Notes: generated by a model not told the origin, from the letters alone. Positions 18,027 to 25,873 are shown, numbered from the stretch's first letter. The stretch: DNA of 64,000 nucleotides from Cyclobacteriaceae bacterium (GCA_028284125.1 JANQSI010000018.1:272998-336997), one strand, 5' to 3'. Program-made: numbers and translations.

Positions 18027-19490
18027 ATGAGGAAATTACTAATCAATTCACTTCTGATGGTTTCCATCAGCGGTTTTGCACAATCAGAGAAGGATAAAAC
18101 ATCAGAAACAGTAAACCAGGCAACTATCAAAAGCCATATTGGTTTTTTGGCTTCTGATGCACTAAGAGGACGCGATACCGGATCGGCCGAACTTGATATT
18201 GCTGCAGAATATATTAAAAGCAGATTTGTGCAATACGGAGTTTCGACCGTTGAAGGAATGGATTCCTATTTTCAAAATGTGCCATTAAGAACATTGAAGC
18301 CGGCTACTTCCGGAACGTTGACATTGGCCGGTGACTCTTTTACTTTAAGAGATGACTTTTTATTGTTAGAAGGAGGCGAAACCTTACAAGGACCGATGGT
18401 TTTTGTTGATTACGGAACCACCGAAGATCTTGAGAAAGGAAAAATAGAAGGAAAAATTGTAGTTGCATTGTGCGGTGATGGAACGGAGCAAAGCCCAAGA
18501 GCATGGTTTAGGATTTCAGGAGAAAAAAGAAAGCAAGCCAAAGAAATGGGGGCTTTGGCACTTGTTGAATTGTATAATTCCACACAATTGCCGTGGAGTG
18601 TTCTGGTTAGATTTCTTGGCGGTGATCAAGTAGGTATTGATGAGGAAGAAGAATCTTCATTGACTCATGTATGGATGAACCGATCGCAGGATGATCTGGC
18701 AAATCTTACTAAGAAGAAACAAACAGGAAGCCTCTCAATTTCTGGAAATGAAAAAATTGAGTTTAACTCCAAAAATATTGTCGGGTATGTCGAAGGAACA
18801 GACCCTGAACTCAAGAACGAATTTGTTGTTTATTCGGCGCATTATGATCATGTCGGTGTTGGTCGAGCAGATGCCGAAGGAGATACTATTTACAATGGAG
18901 CTCGAGATAACGCGGTTGGAACAGTTACGGTTTTAAGTGCAGCAGAAAATCTGGCAAAATATCCGACCAAAAGATCGGCCCTCTTTGTTCTGTTTACTGC
19001 CGAAGAAAAAGGATTAATTGGAAGTCAGTACTTCATAGAAAATTCACCAATAGATCCTTCCCAAATGGTTTACTGTTTCAACTCAGATAACGGTGGATAC
19101 AATGATACTTCTATTGCCACTGTCATCGGACTTGGCAGAACAACTGCAGAAGATATGATCAAGGAAGCCTGTGAATCATTCGGATTAGGTGTAACAGATG
19201 ATCCCGCGCCCGAACAAAACCTTTTTGACCGTTCAGATAATGTTCGATTTGCCGCCAAGGGAATTCCAGCCCCTACTTTTGGTATGGGCTTCACTGCTTT
19301 TGATGCAGAAATAACTAAGTATTATCACCAACCTGCAGACGAACCAGAAACTTTGGATTATGATTACTTGGAAAAATTCTTCAGATCGTACGTACTCTCC
19401 TGCCGATTGATAGGAAATGCTGATGAAACTCCATTCTGGACAGAAGGAGATAAATACTTCGAAGCTGGTAAGCAGCTTTACAATAAATAA
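18027..19490 (+). CDS. Secreted M28 family metallopeptidase
   Basis: 487 residues with the signal peptide MRKLLINSLLMVSISGFAQ. Zinc ligands of the M28 aminopeptidase fold are visible: YSAHYDHVG (His near 272), NGARDNAVGT (Asp), TAEEKGLIGS (catalytic Glu-Glu), FNSDNGG (Asp) and KYYHQPADEPET (His). A PA-like domain is inserted at about 120-230. It probably removes N-terminal residues from peptides in the periplasm or outside. A paralogue lies at 56.3-57.8 kb on the other strand. Confidence 0.9.
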   Translation: MRKLLINSLLMVSISGFAQSEKDKTSETVNQATIKSHIGFLASDALRGRDTGSAELDIAAEYIKSRFVQYGVSTVEGMDSYFQNVPLRTLKPATSGTLTLAGDSFTLRDDFLLLEGGETLQGPMVFVDYGTTEDLEKGKIEGKIVVALCGDGTEQSPRAWFRISGEKRKQAKEMGALALVELYNSTQLPWSVLVRFLGGDQVGIDEEEESSLTHVWMNRSQDDLANLTKKKQTGSLSISGNEKIEFNSKNIVGYVEGTDPELKNEFVVYSAHYDHVGVGRADAEGDTIYNGARDNAVGTVTVLSAAENLAKYPTKRSALFVLFTAEEKGLIGSQYFIENSPIDPSQMVYCFNSDNGGYNDTSIATVIGLGRTTAEDMIKEACESFGLGVTDDPAPEQNLFDRSDNVRFAAKGIPAPTFGMGFTAFDAEITKYYHQPADEPETLDYDYLEKFFRSYVLSCRLIGNADETPFWTEGDKYFEAGKQLYNK

Positions 19491-19512
19491 TTATTGTTGG
19501 ACATTACAATAA

Positions 19513-19543
19513 AAAAAGGACTCTATGATGGAGTCCTTTTTTG
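19513..19543 (+). terminator. Bidirectional terminator after the M28 peptidase
   Basis: AAAAAGGACTC (19513-19523) pairs with GAGTCCTTTTT (19531-19541) around TATGATG. There is a T-run on the + side and an A-run on the left, so it can stop transcripts from both sides. Confidence 0.88.
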
Positions 19544-19597
19544 CGGGATTTGTGGAGAACTTTACTACTTATTTTCTTATCTAGATTTTATGATGCA

Positions 19598-19686
19598 GAA
19601 AACGCGGGGGACCCACTATGTGTGAGTGAGATATAGTTGGCAAACCAAAGGATTAAGCGAAAACCCTGGGTCCCCAATGCATTTTC
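19598..19686. ncRNA. Candidate structured RNA / long imperfect inverted repeat
   Basis: In the 400-base gap between the peptidase and the response regulator. GGGGACCCA (19607-19615) pairs perfectly with TGGGTCCCC (19667-19675). Beyond an internal loop, GAAAA (19598-19602) pairs with TTTTC (19682-19686). Inside, CTAT/ATAG and TTGG-CAAA-CCAA can form two further stems, giving a three-way-junction shape of about 90 bases. The G/C-rich arms stand out from AT-rich surroundings. Strand and function are unknown and no known RNA family is recognised. The rest of the gap (19691-19849) is AT-rich with no gene that I can see. Confidence 0.4.
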
Positions 19687-19849
19687 TAGATTAACCATCA
19701 ACCTAAGAGCTTATCAATTACTTAATTAATTGATGATATGAAATTAGAAACACAATACTTTCTAAATGTTTGAAAAATGATCTTCTCAATTGGAATTGTC
19801 AGTAACTAATTGAAGATCAAATAGATATGTGGTGATTAGTTCAATAAAT

Positions 19850-19865
19850 TACCATAAATGGGGTA
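19850..19865. promoter_or_regulatory. TACC-N8-GGTA box A
   Basis: TACCATAAATGGGGTA. One of three 16-bp copies sharing TACCNWAAAKDGGGTA (12 identical positions). It starts exactly 22 bases before box B, about two helical turns. It is just downstream of the response-regulator stop codon. Confidence 0.55.
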
Positions 19866-19871
19866 CACGTA

Positions 19872-19887
19872 TACCCAAAAGTGGGTA
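19872..19887. promoter_or_regulatory. TACC-N8-GGTA box B
   Basis: TACCCAAAAGTGGGTA, an inverted repeat with perfect 6-bp arms (TACCCA/TGGGTA). The half-sites resemble the NarL heptamer TACYYMT, which suits the NarL-type regulator encoded six bases away. The regulator-site link is inference. Confidence 0.6.
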
Positions 19888-19892
19888 GTTGC

Positions 19893-20552
19893 TTAAAAGG
19901 AGGCAATCCCGTTTTGAAAGGCGAATTTGACAAGCCCGACAGCATTTTTTGCCTGTGTTTTTCGCATGAGATTTTTTCTGTGTGTTTGAATAGTTTGTTC
20001 ACTCAAAAAAAGCTTTTCGCCAATCTCCTTCATGGTCAACTCTTGGCAGATTAATTGAAGGATCTCGACTTCTCGAGGGCTAACATCCCCTCGGTTTTGA
20101 ACGGACTTTTTTTCAATTCCATCTCGCTGGATTTTTTTTCTAAGCGCAGTAGACACAAGTTGATTGTAGTAAAAGTCATTGTTACGAACAGAGATGATGG
20201 CTCTATGAACTTCCTCCGGATCAGCATTTTTTAGCAAATAACTATGTACGCCAATTTCTATTAGATCGGAAATGATTTGAAGCGAATCGTGCATTGAAAT
20301 CATTACGATTTTTGTCTTTGGAAACTTGGAAACGATTTTCTTAGAAGTTTCCCAACCATCCATCACCGGCATTTCTAGGTCTAATAAAACTAAGTCAAAA
20401 TCGTTATCACCTAGTTTTTGAAGCGCTTCTTTTCCATTTTTTGCATCATCTATTTGCCCTACTTCATCGAAAGTTTCGAGAAGCATCATTGTTCCTTTTC
20501 TGAACAATGTGTGATCATCTGTAACCAGAATATTTAGTTTCTCTAAGGCCAT
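19893..20552 (-). CDS. NarL/FixJ-family response regulator
   Basis: 219 residues. The receiver domain occupies residues 1-125 with the acidic pocket D12-D13, phosphoacceptor Asp58 (LVLLDLEMP) and Lys in SYLLKNADP. A C-terminal LuxR/NarL helix-turn-helix (VSPREVEILQLICQEL...LSEQTIQTHRKNL) spans about 155-215. It controls transcription when phosphorylated by the adjacent kinase: the kinase stop and this start abut with no gap. It is the last gene of a leftward five-gene operon. TACC-N8-GGTA boxes just beyond its stop and before the first gene of the operon are candidate binding sites. Confidence 0.92.
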   Translation of the reverse strand: MALEKLNILVTDDHTLFRKGTMMLLETFDEVGQIDDAKNGKEALQKLGDNDFDLVLLDLEMPVMDGWETSKKIVSKFPKTKIVMISMHDSLQIISDLIEIGVHSYLLKNADPEEVHRAIISVRNNDFYYNQLVSTALRKKIQRDGIEKKSVQNRGDVSPREVEILQLICQELTMKEIGEKLFLSEQTIQTHRKNLMRKTQAKNAVGLVKFAFQNGIASF

Positions 20553-21341
20553 TTAGCTGGTTTCAGTCTTCGCTTTTGTACTTAAATTTATTCTTAATTC
20601 TACACTTGCGCCACCGCTTTCATTATTTGTGAAAAAAACATCTGAACTAACCGTTTGAGCTCGGTTTGAAATATTCCAAAGCCCAATTCCTTCAGACTTT
20701 TCCAAAACTTCATTCGGGAATCCTATGCCATTGTCGCTGAATATGATTTTCGCATTGTCACCAGCTATTTTGCACGAGAGCTTTATCTCACTCGCATTAG
20801 CATGCTTCAGACAATTATTCGTCAACTCTTGGATGATGCGATAGATCATAAGGTTGTCAACTTCCTCTCTTTCAAACTCTTCCCAGGAAGTAATGCTTGC
20901 CGTGATTTTATCGCCTTTATTGATTTTTTCAAAAAGATCGGCAATTGCACGTTGGAGACCATACTTTTTTAGGACAATTGGCATCATCTCGTGAGAAATT
21001 GTTCTCACCAAACCAATAGCCTCTGTTAAATGCTCAATGACCTCCGGGACCGTTTCTAGTGATTTAGTTCGTTGAGAAACTTGCAAATTCATCTTTATGG
21101 TGGATAGCAAAGCTCCAACACCATCATGGAGTTCAGTTCCTAAGCGATTTCTTTCTTCTTCCTGAGAAGTAAGGGTCGCTCTGAGCATATCTTGCTGATG
21201 TACTGTTTCCATCTCCTGTACTTTTAATTGGTTTTGGAGAACCCGTCTTTTATAGAGAGATACAAAAAACACAAGTGAAAACGCCATAAGCATTAACCCG
21301 ACGGTGCCGGCAACTATTAAAAAAATTAACTGATTACTCAA
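20553..21341 (-). CDS. HisKA_3-type sensor histidine kinase with one membrane anchor
   Basis: 262 residues. A single N-terminal membrane helix (about residues 5-28) and a short coiled linker precede the HisKA_3 dimerisation helix with His72 in EEERNRLGTELHDGVGALLS. The HATPase domain follows: N box IIQELTNNCLKHA, G1 FSDNGIGFP, G2 GIGLWNISNRA. There is almost no extracytoplasmic sensor domain, so the signal probably comes from partners such as the membrane protein and microprotein encoded upstream. It partners with the abutting NarL-type regulator. Confidence 0.9.
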   Translation of the reverse strand: MSNQLIFLIVAGTVGLMLMAFSLVFFVSLYKRRVLQNQLKVQEMETVHQQDMLRATLTSQEEERNRLGTELHDGVGALLSTIKMNLQVSQRTKSLETVPEVIEHLTEAIGLVRTISHEMMPIVLKKYGLQRAIADLFEKINKGDKITASITSWEEFEREEVDNLMIYRIIQELTNNCLKHANASEIKLSCKIAGDNAKIIFSDNGIGFPNEVLEKSEGIGLWNISNRAQTVSSDVFFTNNESGGASVELRINLSTKAKTETS

Positions 21342-21418
21342 TGAAGTTGATCAATTGGTTATCTGCAAGATAAATGAGAAGAGAGAAGAAACCAGTTGTT
21401 CAGACAGGAAGTGAATGA

Positions 21419-21529
21419 TCACTTCGTTTTTTGCTGGTACGAATAGTAAAACCGCACCAGGAAGGCGATGCTCAAAAAGGTCATGATTGACGAGCCTACA
21501 ACAACGAATGTGACGATCGATTCAATCAT
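21419..21529 (-). CDS. 36-aa single-span membrane microprotein
   Basis: Sequence begins MIESIVTFVVVGSSIMTFLS, continues hydrophobic to LV at residues 24-25 and ends in an Arg/Tyr/Lys-rich tail (SYQQKTK). One transmembrane helix, about residues 5-25, has a positive C-terminal end, so the tail is predicted cytoplasmic. Its ATG overlaps the stop of the upstream membrane-protein gene in an ATGA arrangement, strong support for translational coupling. The kinase gene starts 77 bases downstream. No known family; a kinase accessory or regulator is a guess from position. Confidence 0.6.
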   Translation of the reverse strand: MIESIVTFVVVGSSIMTFLSIAFLVRFYYSYQQKTK

Positions 21530-22221
21530 GTTGTTGCAGGTTTTGGTGAAATGATGTAGTCTGGCTGGCCTTTCCTGACTAGAACAAATGCATAAAGGAA
21601 GAATAAATTCTTAATTATGTTGAAAGTTAGGCTAAAGAGATAAATGATGATAAACTGATCCAAAGTAACATTCAGATCAAATACCAGGTATTGTTGAAAC
21701 AAGTTCTTGATAAGAGTAACACTATTAAACAAAAAAATTCCTGTAACAATCCAGAATACGGGATACCTAATCAATCTATTGGCTGGTTCTTCTTTGAGAA
21801 TTTCAAGAAAAGCAAGAATTGATAAAAAAGAAAAAACAGCAGAAGGATAGCTAGAAATAAAAGTATTTGATTCTGAAAAACTGTAGAAGAAACCAGCACT
21901 AACGATACCTCCTACTATGAAGATAGTCATCAAACTAAGAATGATCTTTTTCTTGCTTGGGGTTAACTTTAGGAATAACCAGCTTAACAAAAAGTAATCA
22001 ACAACAAACCAAATTGTAGCAATTCCATAACTGTTTGGATATACGTATTCAACATAAAACGTAATTGCTAAATCAGCTAAAAAGCTAGCAAGAAGGACAA
22101 AGAATACAATTTTGGCATTACTGTTCCTGAAGCTAACAAAGAGCGCAAAAAAAACAATACCAGGAATTCCCGAGTATTGGTTGATTAAAACCATTAAATC
22201 TGCTAGCCCTTTAGCGTCCAT
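21526..22221 (-). CDS. Multi-pass membrane protein linked to a two-component system
   Basis: 231 residues with about seven hydrophobic segments (near 15-30, 35-57, 65-85, 92-112, 122-140, 152-172 and 185-215). There is no enzymatic motif and I do not recognise a family. The C-terminus is a short hydrophilic tail (GQPDYIISPKPATT). It lies 12 bases after the CPPHCP protein gene and overlaps the microprotein by four bases, in the same operon as the kinase and regulator. By position it could be the sensor or transporter feeding the kinase; this is inference. Confidence 0.75.
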   Translation of the reverse strand: MDAKGLADLMVLINQYSGIPGIVFFALFVSFRNSNAKIVFFVLLASFLADLAITFYVEYVYPNSYGIATIWFVVDYFLLSWLFLKLTPSKKKIILSLMTIFIVGGIVSAGFFYSFSESNTFISSYPSAVFSFLSILAFLEILKEEPANRLIRYPVFWIVTGIFLFNSVTLIKNLFQQYLVFDLNVTLDQFIIIYLFSLTFNIIKNLFFLYAFVLVRKGQPDYIISPKPATT

Positions 22222-22233
22222 ATTTTTTATAAT

Positions 22234-22578
22234 TTATGGGCAATGCGGGGGACATTGTTTTCCATTATCCGCAGCCCCATCGTCATCATCACCGTCAGCA
22301 CTTTTAGCCCCAAGTGATTTTATCTTTTTATCTAAAATGTTTCCTTCATGATCTGCAGGGTACAAAACGAGTCGTTCCTCCCCCTCATCAGTGGTTCCTT
22401 TAAAGAACCAAATTCCATCACATCCATCTTCTTTTAGGAGTGAATGCAATATGTCAGATCCATACAACCAACCGAAAGTGTTGTTCGGATTATCTTTCTT
22501 ATATTTTTTCACCCACTTATCGGCTTTATTCTTACTCATTCGGTTGCCGATTTCTTTTACATGTTTTAAATGATTCAT
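22234..22578 (-). CDS. Small acidic-tailed protein ending in CPPHCP
   Basis: 114 residues, no signal peptide or membrane helix. The N-terminal half is basic (Lys-rich, residues 1-30). The middle, GWLYGSDILHSLLKEDGCDGIWFFKG, carries Cys53. Residues 94-107 are Asp-rich, and the protein ends KQCPPHCP with Cys109 and Cys113. Small proteins with a GCxGI core and a C-terminal CPPxC tail recur in Bacteroidota from memory, without assigned function. It is the first gene of the operon with the membrane protein, microprotein, kinase and regulator. Metal or redox chemistry at the tail, or a signal role, are possibilities only. Confidence 0.7.
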   Translation of the reverse strand: MNHLKHVKEIGNRMSKNKADKWVKKYKKDNPNNTFGWLYGSDILHSLLKEDGCDGIWFFKGTTDEGEERLVLYPADHEGNILDKKIKSLGAKSADGDDDDGAADNGKQCPPHCP

Positions 22579-22672
22579 TTCGGTAAATTTTTGGTTAATC
22601 TAAATCTAAACTAAGCAAGCTAGGAGGGCGCACGATCTTATCAAAGGATAAAACCATTTTTTGTCAGGAAAA

Positions 22673-22688
22673 TACCTAAAATAGGGTA
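22673..22688. promoter_or_regulatory. TACC-N8-GGTA box C
   Basis: TACCTAAAATAGGGTA, matching boxes A and B at 12 shared positions. It lies 95 bases upstream of the CPPHCP gene start on the minus strand and 106 bases before the 34-aa ORF on the plus strand, so it could control either. The remainder of this 215-base gap shows no clear TAnnTTTG for the leftward operon. Confidence 0.6.
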
Positions 22689-22754
22689 GTGTTTTGGCTA
22701 AATTTTCCTGCTTCAGAAGTATTAACTCACGATAAAATGAGGAATATAAATCCA

Positions 22755-22770
22755 CTGCATATATTTGCAG
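22755..22770 (+). promoter_or_regulatory. CTGCA-N6-TGCAG inverted repeat over a TATATTTG -7 box
   Basis: CTGCATATATTTGCAG contains TATATTTG (22760-22767), a TAnnTTTG match, nested in a 5-bp inverted repeat, 24 bases before the 34-aa ORF. There is no clear TTG upstream. It may be promoter plus operator for the small ORF. Confidence 0.4.
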
Positions 22771-22793
22771 CAGACAATTAAATCTAGACTATT

Positions 22794-22898
22794 ATGGAAA
22801 TGCTTGGAATTATAATTGGGCTATTCGTTTTGGCAATTCTATGCCCTTGGATCTTACCCAATAAGTCGGTGAGCAATCACGAAAGGGATCACGTATAA
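22794..22898 (+). CDS. Putative 34-aa membrane microprotein
   Basis: The ORF starts MEMLGIIIGLFVLAILCPWI, then LPNK, with a polar tail ending NHERDHV. One hydrophobic helix spans residues 4-20. A promoter-like TATATTTG lies just upstream. It converges on another membrane microprotein, with only one base between the two stop codons. No homologue is known to me. It could be chance, but composition and the -7 box favour a real gene. Confidence 0.45.
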   Translation: MEMLGIIIGLFVLAILCPWILPNKSVSNHERDHV

Positions 22899-22899
22899 G

Positions 22900-23028
22900 T
22901 TACGGGTTTTTCTGCTTTTCTTTTCGTGAGTTCACGAACGAAAGCGCTGCGACGAAAGCAATCAATGTGATCATGATGTTTACAAATAAATTCACTCCGT
23001 CGGTAACTGCAGGATTAGTCAATTCCAT
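22900..23028 (-). CDS. Putative 42-aa membrane microprotein after the aminotransferase
   Basis: Begins MELTNPAVTDGVNLFVNIMI, with a single membrane helix about residues 12-32 and a basic tail SRKEKQKNP. The ATG lies two bases after the aminotransferase stop (TAA-AA-ATG), so it reads as the second gene of that transcript. Function unknown. The predicted topology is N-out, C-in by the positive-inside rule. Confidence 0.5.
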   Translation of the reverse strand: MELTNPAVTDGVNLFVNIMITLIAFVAALSFVNSRKEKQKNP

Positions 23029-23030
23029 TT

Positions 23031-24188
23031 TTAATTCTTTTGCGCTAAGATAGGTTCTTTCATTGCTTTCAGCAATTTTCTCATGTCCATTTCATCATTA
23101 TATACGTGAGGAGCTATTCTAATTGCATCTCCCCTTGTACTTACACTGACTCTATGCTTGGTAAATGCTTTTCTTAACTCATCCGCATTGATACTTTTTG
23201 GCAAGCGTGCACCAAAAAGATGTTGACCTCTCCATTGATCGTTTTCGATCCGATAGCCTAATTCACGCAATTCCTTCAGGGGTTCTGTTGTCAACATTTT
23301 GCAGTATTCCTGAATGTTTTTTGGATCCCATTTTAAGACCTGTTTCAACGCAGCATGAATCATTGGAATTAAGATAAAATTGCTATGCTCCCCGACTTCA
23401 TAGCGTAGCGCTTTTTCCCGGTATTCATCTTGATATTTCACAAGCCCAGCAAAATCATCGCTCTTCATTCGATTAATCCAATTTTCCTCAACCGGAGAGC
23501 CATGGTCAAAAGCAGGTCCATAGTAAGCTAGCCCAATCGAGTATGGCCCCATCAACCATTTGTAGCCGGCACAAACAACAGCATCCGGCCGATATTTTTT
23601 TACATTGAATGGCATTGCACCAATTGATTGTGTTCCATCGATGATGAGTAGGCCGCCAACTTTGTCAAGTTTTTCACGGATCAGTTCAAGTTGAAAAATA
23701 GTGCCGTCAGACCAATGAACATGACCGATTGCTACCACTCGTGTTCTATCATTGATCGCATTCAAAATCTCACTGTTCCAATCTTGTCCTCGAGTAGTTG
23801 ATTGTGGTGCAGAAACTATTTTGATGTCGAACCCTTTTTTGGAAAGTGCCATCCAGGGATAGACGTTACTGGGGAACTGTTCATCTGCAATTAGAATTTC
23901 ACCGTCTTTGAAAGGAAGGTTATGAACGACATTGGCCAATCCATAAGATGCAGCAGGGATGATAACCACTCGCTCATTCTCATCATTTTCAATCAATTGT
24001 GAAAAAAGCAATCTTACCGTTTCGGTTTCTTTAAAAAACTCTTCTGGTCCGATATGAAATGGCTTTCGCTTCAGTCGCATTCCTTTCACTCCGGCATTCT
24101 CTACTTTTTTCATTAATGGTGACATGTATGCACAATTGAGGTAAGCATACTTTCTTTGAAGTAGAAATTTTTCTCTCTGGCACTTCAT
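23031..24188 (-). CDS. Class V aminotransferase (PLP-dependent)
   Basis: 385 residues, fold type I. GGLLIIDGTQSIGAMPF holds the Asp that binds the PLP ring nitrogen, and VVCAGYKWLMGPYSIGLAYYG contains the Schiff-base Lys. Resembles cysteine desulfurase/selenocysteine-lyase-like or kynureninase-like members; substrate not assignable, and I see no clear catalytic cysteine loop of a desulfurase. It is divergent from a Rieske protein gene with only 12 bases between the two starts, and is followed by the 42-aa microprotein. Confidence 0.83.
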   Translation of the reverse strand: MKCQREKFLLQRKYAYLNCAYMSPLMKKVENAGVKGMRLKRKPFHIGPEEFFKETETVRLLFSQLIENDENERVVIIPAASYGLANVVHNLPFKDGEILIADEQFPSNVYPWMALSKKGFDIKIVSAPQSTTRGQDWNSEILNAINDRTRVVAIGHVHWSDGTIFQLELIREKLDKVGGLLIIDGTQSIGAMPFNVKKYRPDAVVCAGYKWLMGPYSIGLAYYGPAFDHGSPVEENWINRMKSDDFAGLVKYQDEYREKALRYEVGEHSNFILIPMIHAALKQVLKWDPKNIQEYCKMLTTEPLKELRELGYRIENDQWRGQHLFGARLPKSINADELRKAFTKHRVSVSTRGDAIRIAPHVYNDEMDMRKLLKAMKEPILAQKN

Positions 24189-24200
24189 AAGGTGTAGATC

Positions 24201-24530
24201 ATGATGTTCAAATTATTCAACACGAAAGAGGACTTGAAAAAGATGCTGCAAAATAATGAACCTCGTCTTGTGATAGCAGGAAATAAGAACATTTGCGTGA
24301 TTCGTCAAGGGGAACGACTGATCGCATTTGAAAATGAATGCCCTCATATGAAAGAAGGTCTAAATGGAGGCCTTGTAAACTACCTCAATGAAATCGTGTG
24401 TCCCCTTCATACCTATAAGTTCAATCTTCAAACGGGAATTGAGGAAAAGCAAAGATGTGCTTCATTGAAATTTGTGGAGGTAGAATATTTGGCAGAAGGA
24501 ATTTTTCTTAAACTAGCTCAGGGCAAATAA
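24201..24530 (+). CDS. Rieske [2Fe-2S] ferredoxin-like protein
   Basis: 109 residues, a stand-alone Rieske domain. The cluster ligands are Cys47 and His49 (ECPHM) and Cys67 and His70 (VCPLHTYKF). There is no membrane anchor, so it is a soluble electron carrier, as in the small ferredoxins of oxygenases or NirD-like proteins. Its partner is unknown; the divergent aminotransferase 12 bases away is a candidate by position. An ATG at 24204 would serve equally. Its last 18 bases overlap the convergent exchanger gene. Confidence 0.85.
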   Translation: MMFKLFNTKEDLKKMLQNNEPRLVIAGNKNICVIRQGERLIAFENECPHMKEGLNGGLVNYLNEIVCPLHTYKFNLQTGIEEKQRCASLKFVEVEYLAEGIFLKLAQGK

Positions 24531-25706
24531 GTGAACGACTGAGACTAAGAAATCTGCTATTGATTGTGCAATCGGGTTTCCAGCCCCACGTCCGATCACA
24601 TAAAGGACAAATAAGAAGTAGATGCCAAGCAATAGATAAGCCTTTGCTCTTCCAAAAAACTTACCCCATGTGAATATTACAACAGCAACAACCGTTAGCA
24701 ACCATAATAAAAATCTAAGTTCGCTACTTAAATCAACAATTTCAGGTGGCATTTCCAGCGGTCCATTTATGGCTGTGAAAATGAAAAGCGGAAAACCAAG
24801 TGCAAAACAAATATCGAAAATGTTGCTACCAAGCGCATTCGAAATTGCATCATCATATTGTCCTCTTTTGGCGTCCTTCATCGAGATGATCGTATCAGGG
24901 AAACTTGATGCGGCTGAAGCCAGGATCAATGCTACGAACATTAGTGGAATTCCCAATCCTTTGAATTCTCCTAGCCAGGCAATCTCGTAAGTTTCCGAAC
25001 CAATCCACTCACATGCTAAAACGAGGTAATAACTAGCCAACGCGATTCCAAGAGTGGAAAAGATTAATAACATCCAGGCTTTAAATGAATTGATCATTTT
25101 CGTGCCAAGGAAAACACGTTCAAGGTCTAAGGTGAAAAGGGCTTTTAGGAAAGATGTTTTTTTTCTCTCTTCATCTACAAAATCTTCATCTGAAAGTTGA
25201 CCACCACTTAACTCATCTCGTTCCTTCTTTTTCATAGTGGCAAACATGTAAGTGATATACAGCGCATAAACCAACATCAGAATCACGCCATGATACCAGT
25301 AAAGGACAGAGCCACTTATCAGAACCAGAAATATAAATTCAGCAATTATTAAAGCAATACCATCTCGCTTCAAAACCTTTTGAGAAACTTCAATCTTCTT
25401 TGTCATTCCCATCCCGATCACCGCAAGTACAGAAACTGCAGGAATCACCATTCCATTAAAAATTGCACTTCCCGCTGTTGTCCCGATTCCACCTGAAAAA
25501 CCAGTTGCGTCCATGAGTACGAATAGGAAAAATAATGAGGTAAAAACCTCAGGCATTGAACTTGCGATTGCGTTGATTGTAGCACCTCTTACTCCCTCAG
25601 AAAGGTTCCTTCCAACATATTCAGAAGCGGTCATGAAGCCATCTCCAGCTCTCCAGATTATTATACAGACGATGGTTATAAGTATTAGTGGGATTATTAT
25701 ACCCAT
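24513..25706 (-). CDS. Cation/Ca2+ exchanger (CaCA family) membrane protein
   Basis: 397 residues with about 11 membrane helices and the two inverted alpha-repeats of CaCA antiporters: GATINAIASSMPEVFTSL near residue 40 and ILASAASSFPDTIISMKDAK with NALGSNIFDI in the C-terminal half. A charged cytoplasmic loop at about 160-190 joins the halves. Probably exchanges Ca2+ (or another cation) for Na+ or H+ at the inner membrane. Its 3' end overlaps the Rieske gene by 18 bases tail to tail. Confidence 0.85.
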   Translation of the reverse strand: MGIIIPLILITIVCIIIWRAGDGFMTASEYVGRNLSEGVRGATINAIASSMPEVFTSLFFLFVLMDATGFSGGIGTTAGSAIFNGMVIPAVSVLAVIGMGMTKKIEVSQKVLKRDGIALIIAEFIFLVLISGSVLYWYHGVILMLVYALYITYMFATMKKKERDELSGGQLSDEDFVDEERKKTSFLKALFTLDLERVFLGTKMINSFKAWMLLIFSTLGIALASYYLVLACEWIGSETYEIAWLGEFKGLGIPLMFVALILASAASSFPDTIISMKDAKRGQYDDAISNALGSNIFDICFALGFPLFIFTAINGPLEMPPEIVDLSSELRFLLWLLTVVAVVIFTWGKFFGRAKAYLLLGIYFLFVLYVIGRGAGNPIAQSIADFLVSVVHLFALS

Positions 25707-25873
25707 ATGTATTTATTTATGGTTCAGCGTTTTACGGTGACTAAATCTAAGCTGGAGTTACCACGAAATTAACAAAGAATTATCCTAAGCACGAAATATT
25801 CATCTTTATGCTCTGATAATTCCCAGATTAAAGCCCTAATTATCTAATTTTCGGCTCTAAATCATAAGAGTAA

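Noticed and set aside
22237..22256. Shared GCGGGGGAC stretch between the CPPHCP gene end and the 19.6 kb stem
   Set aside because: Only about ten bases match and the flanks differ; chance similarity of G-rich runs is the simpler explanation.
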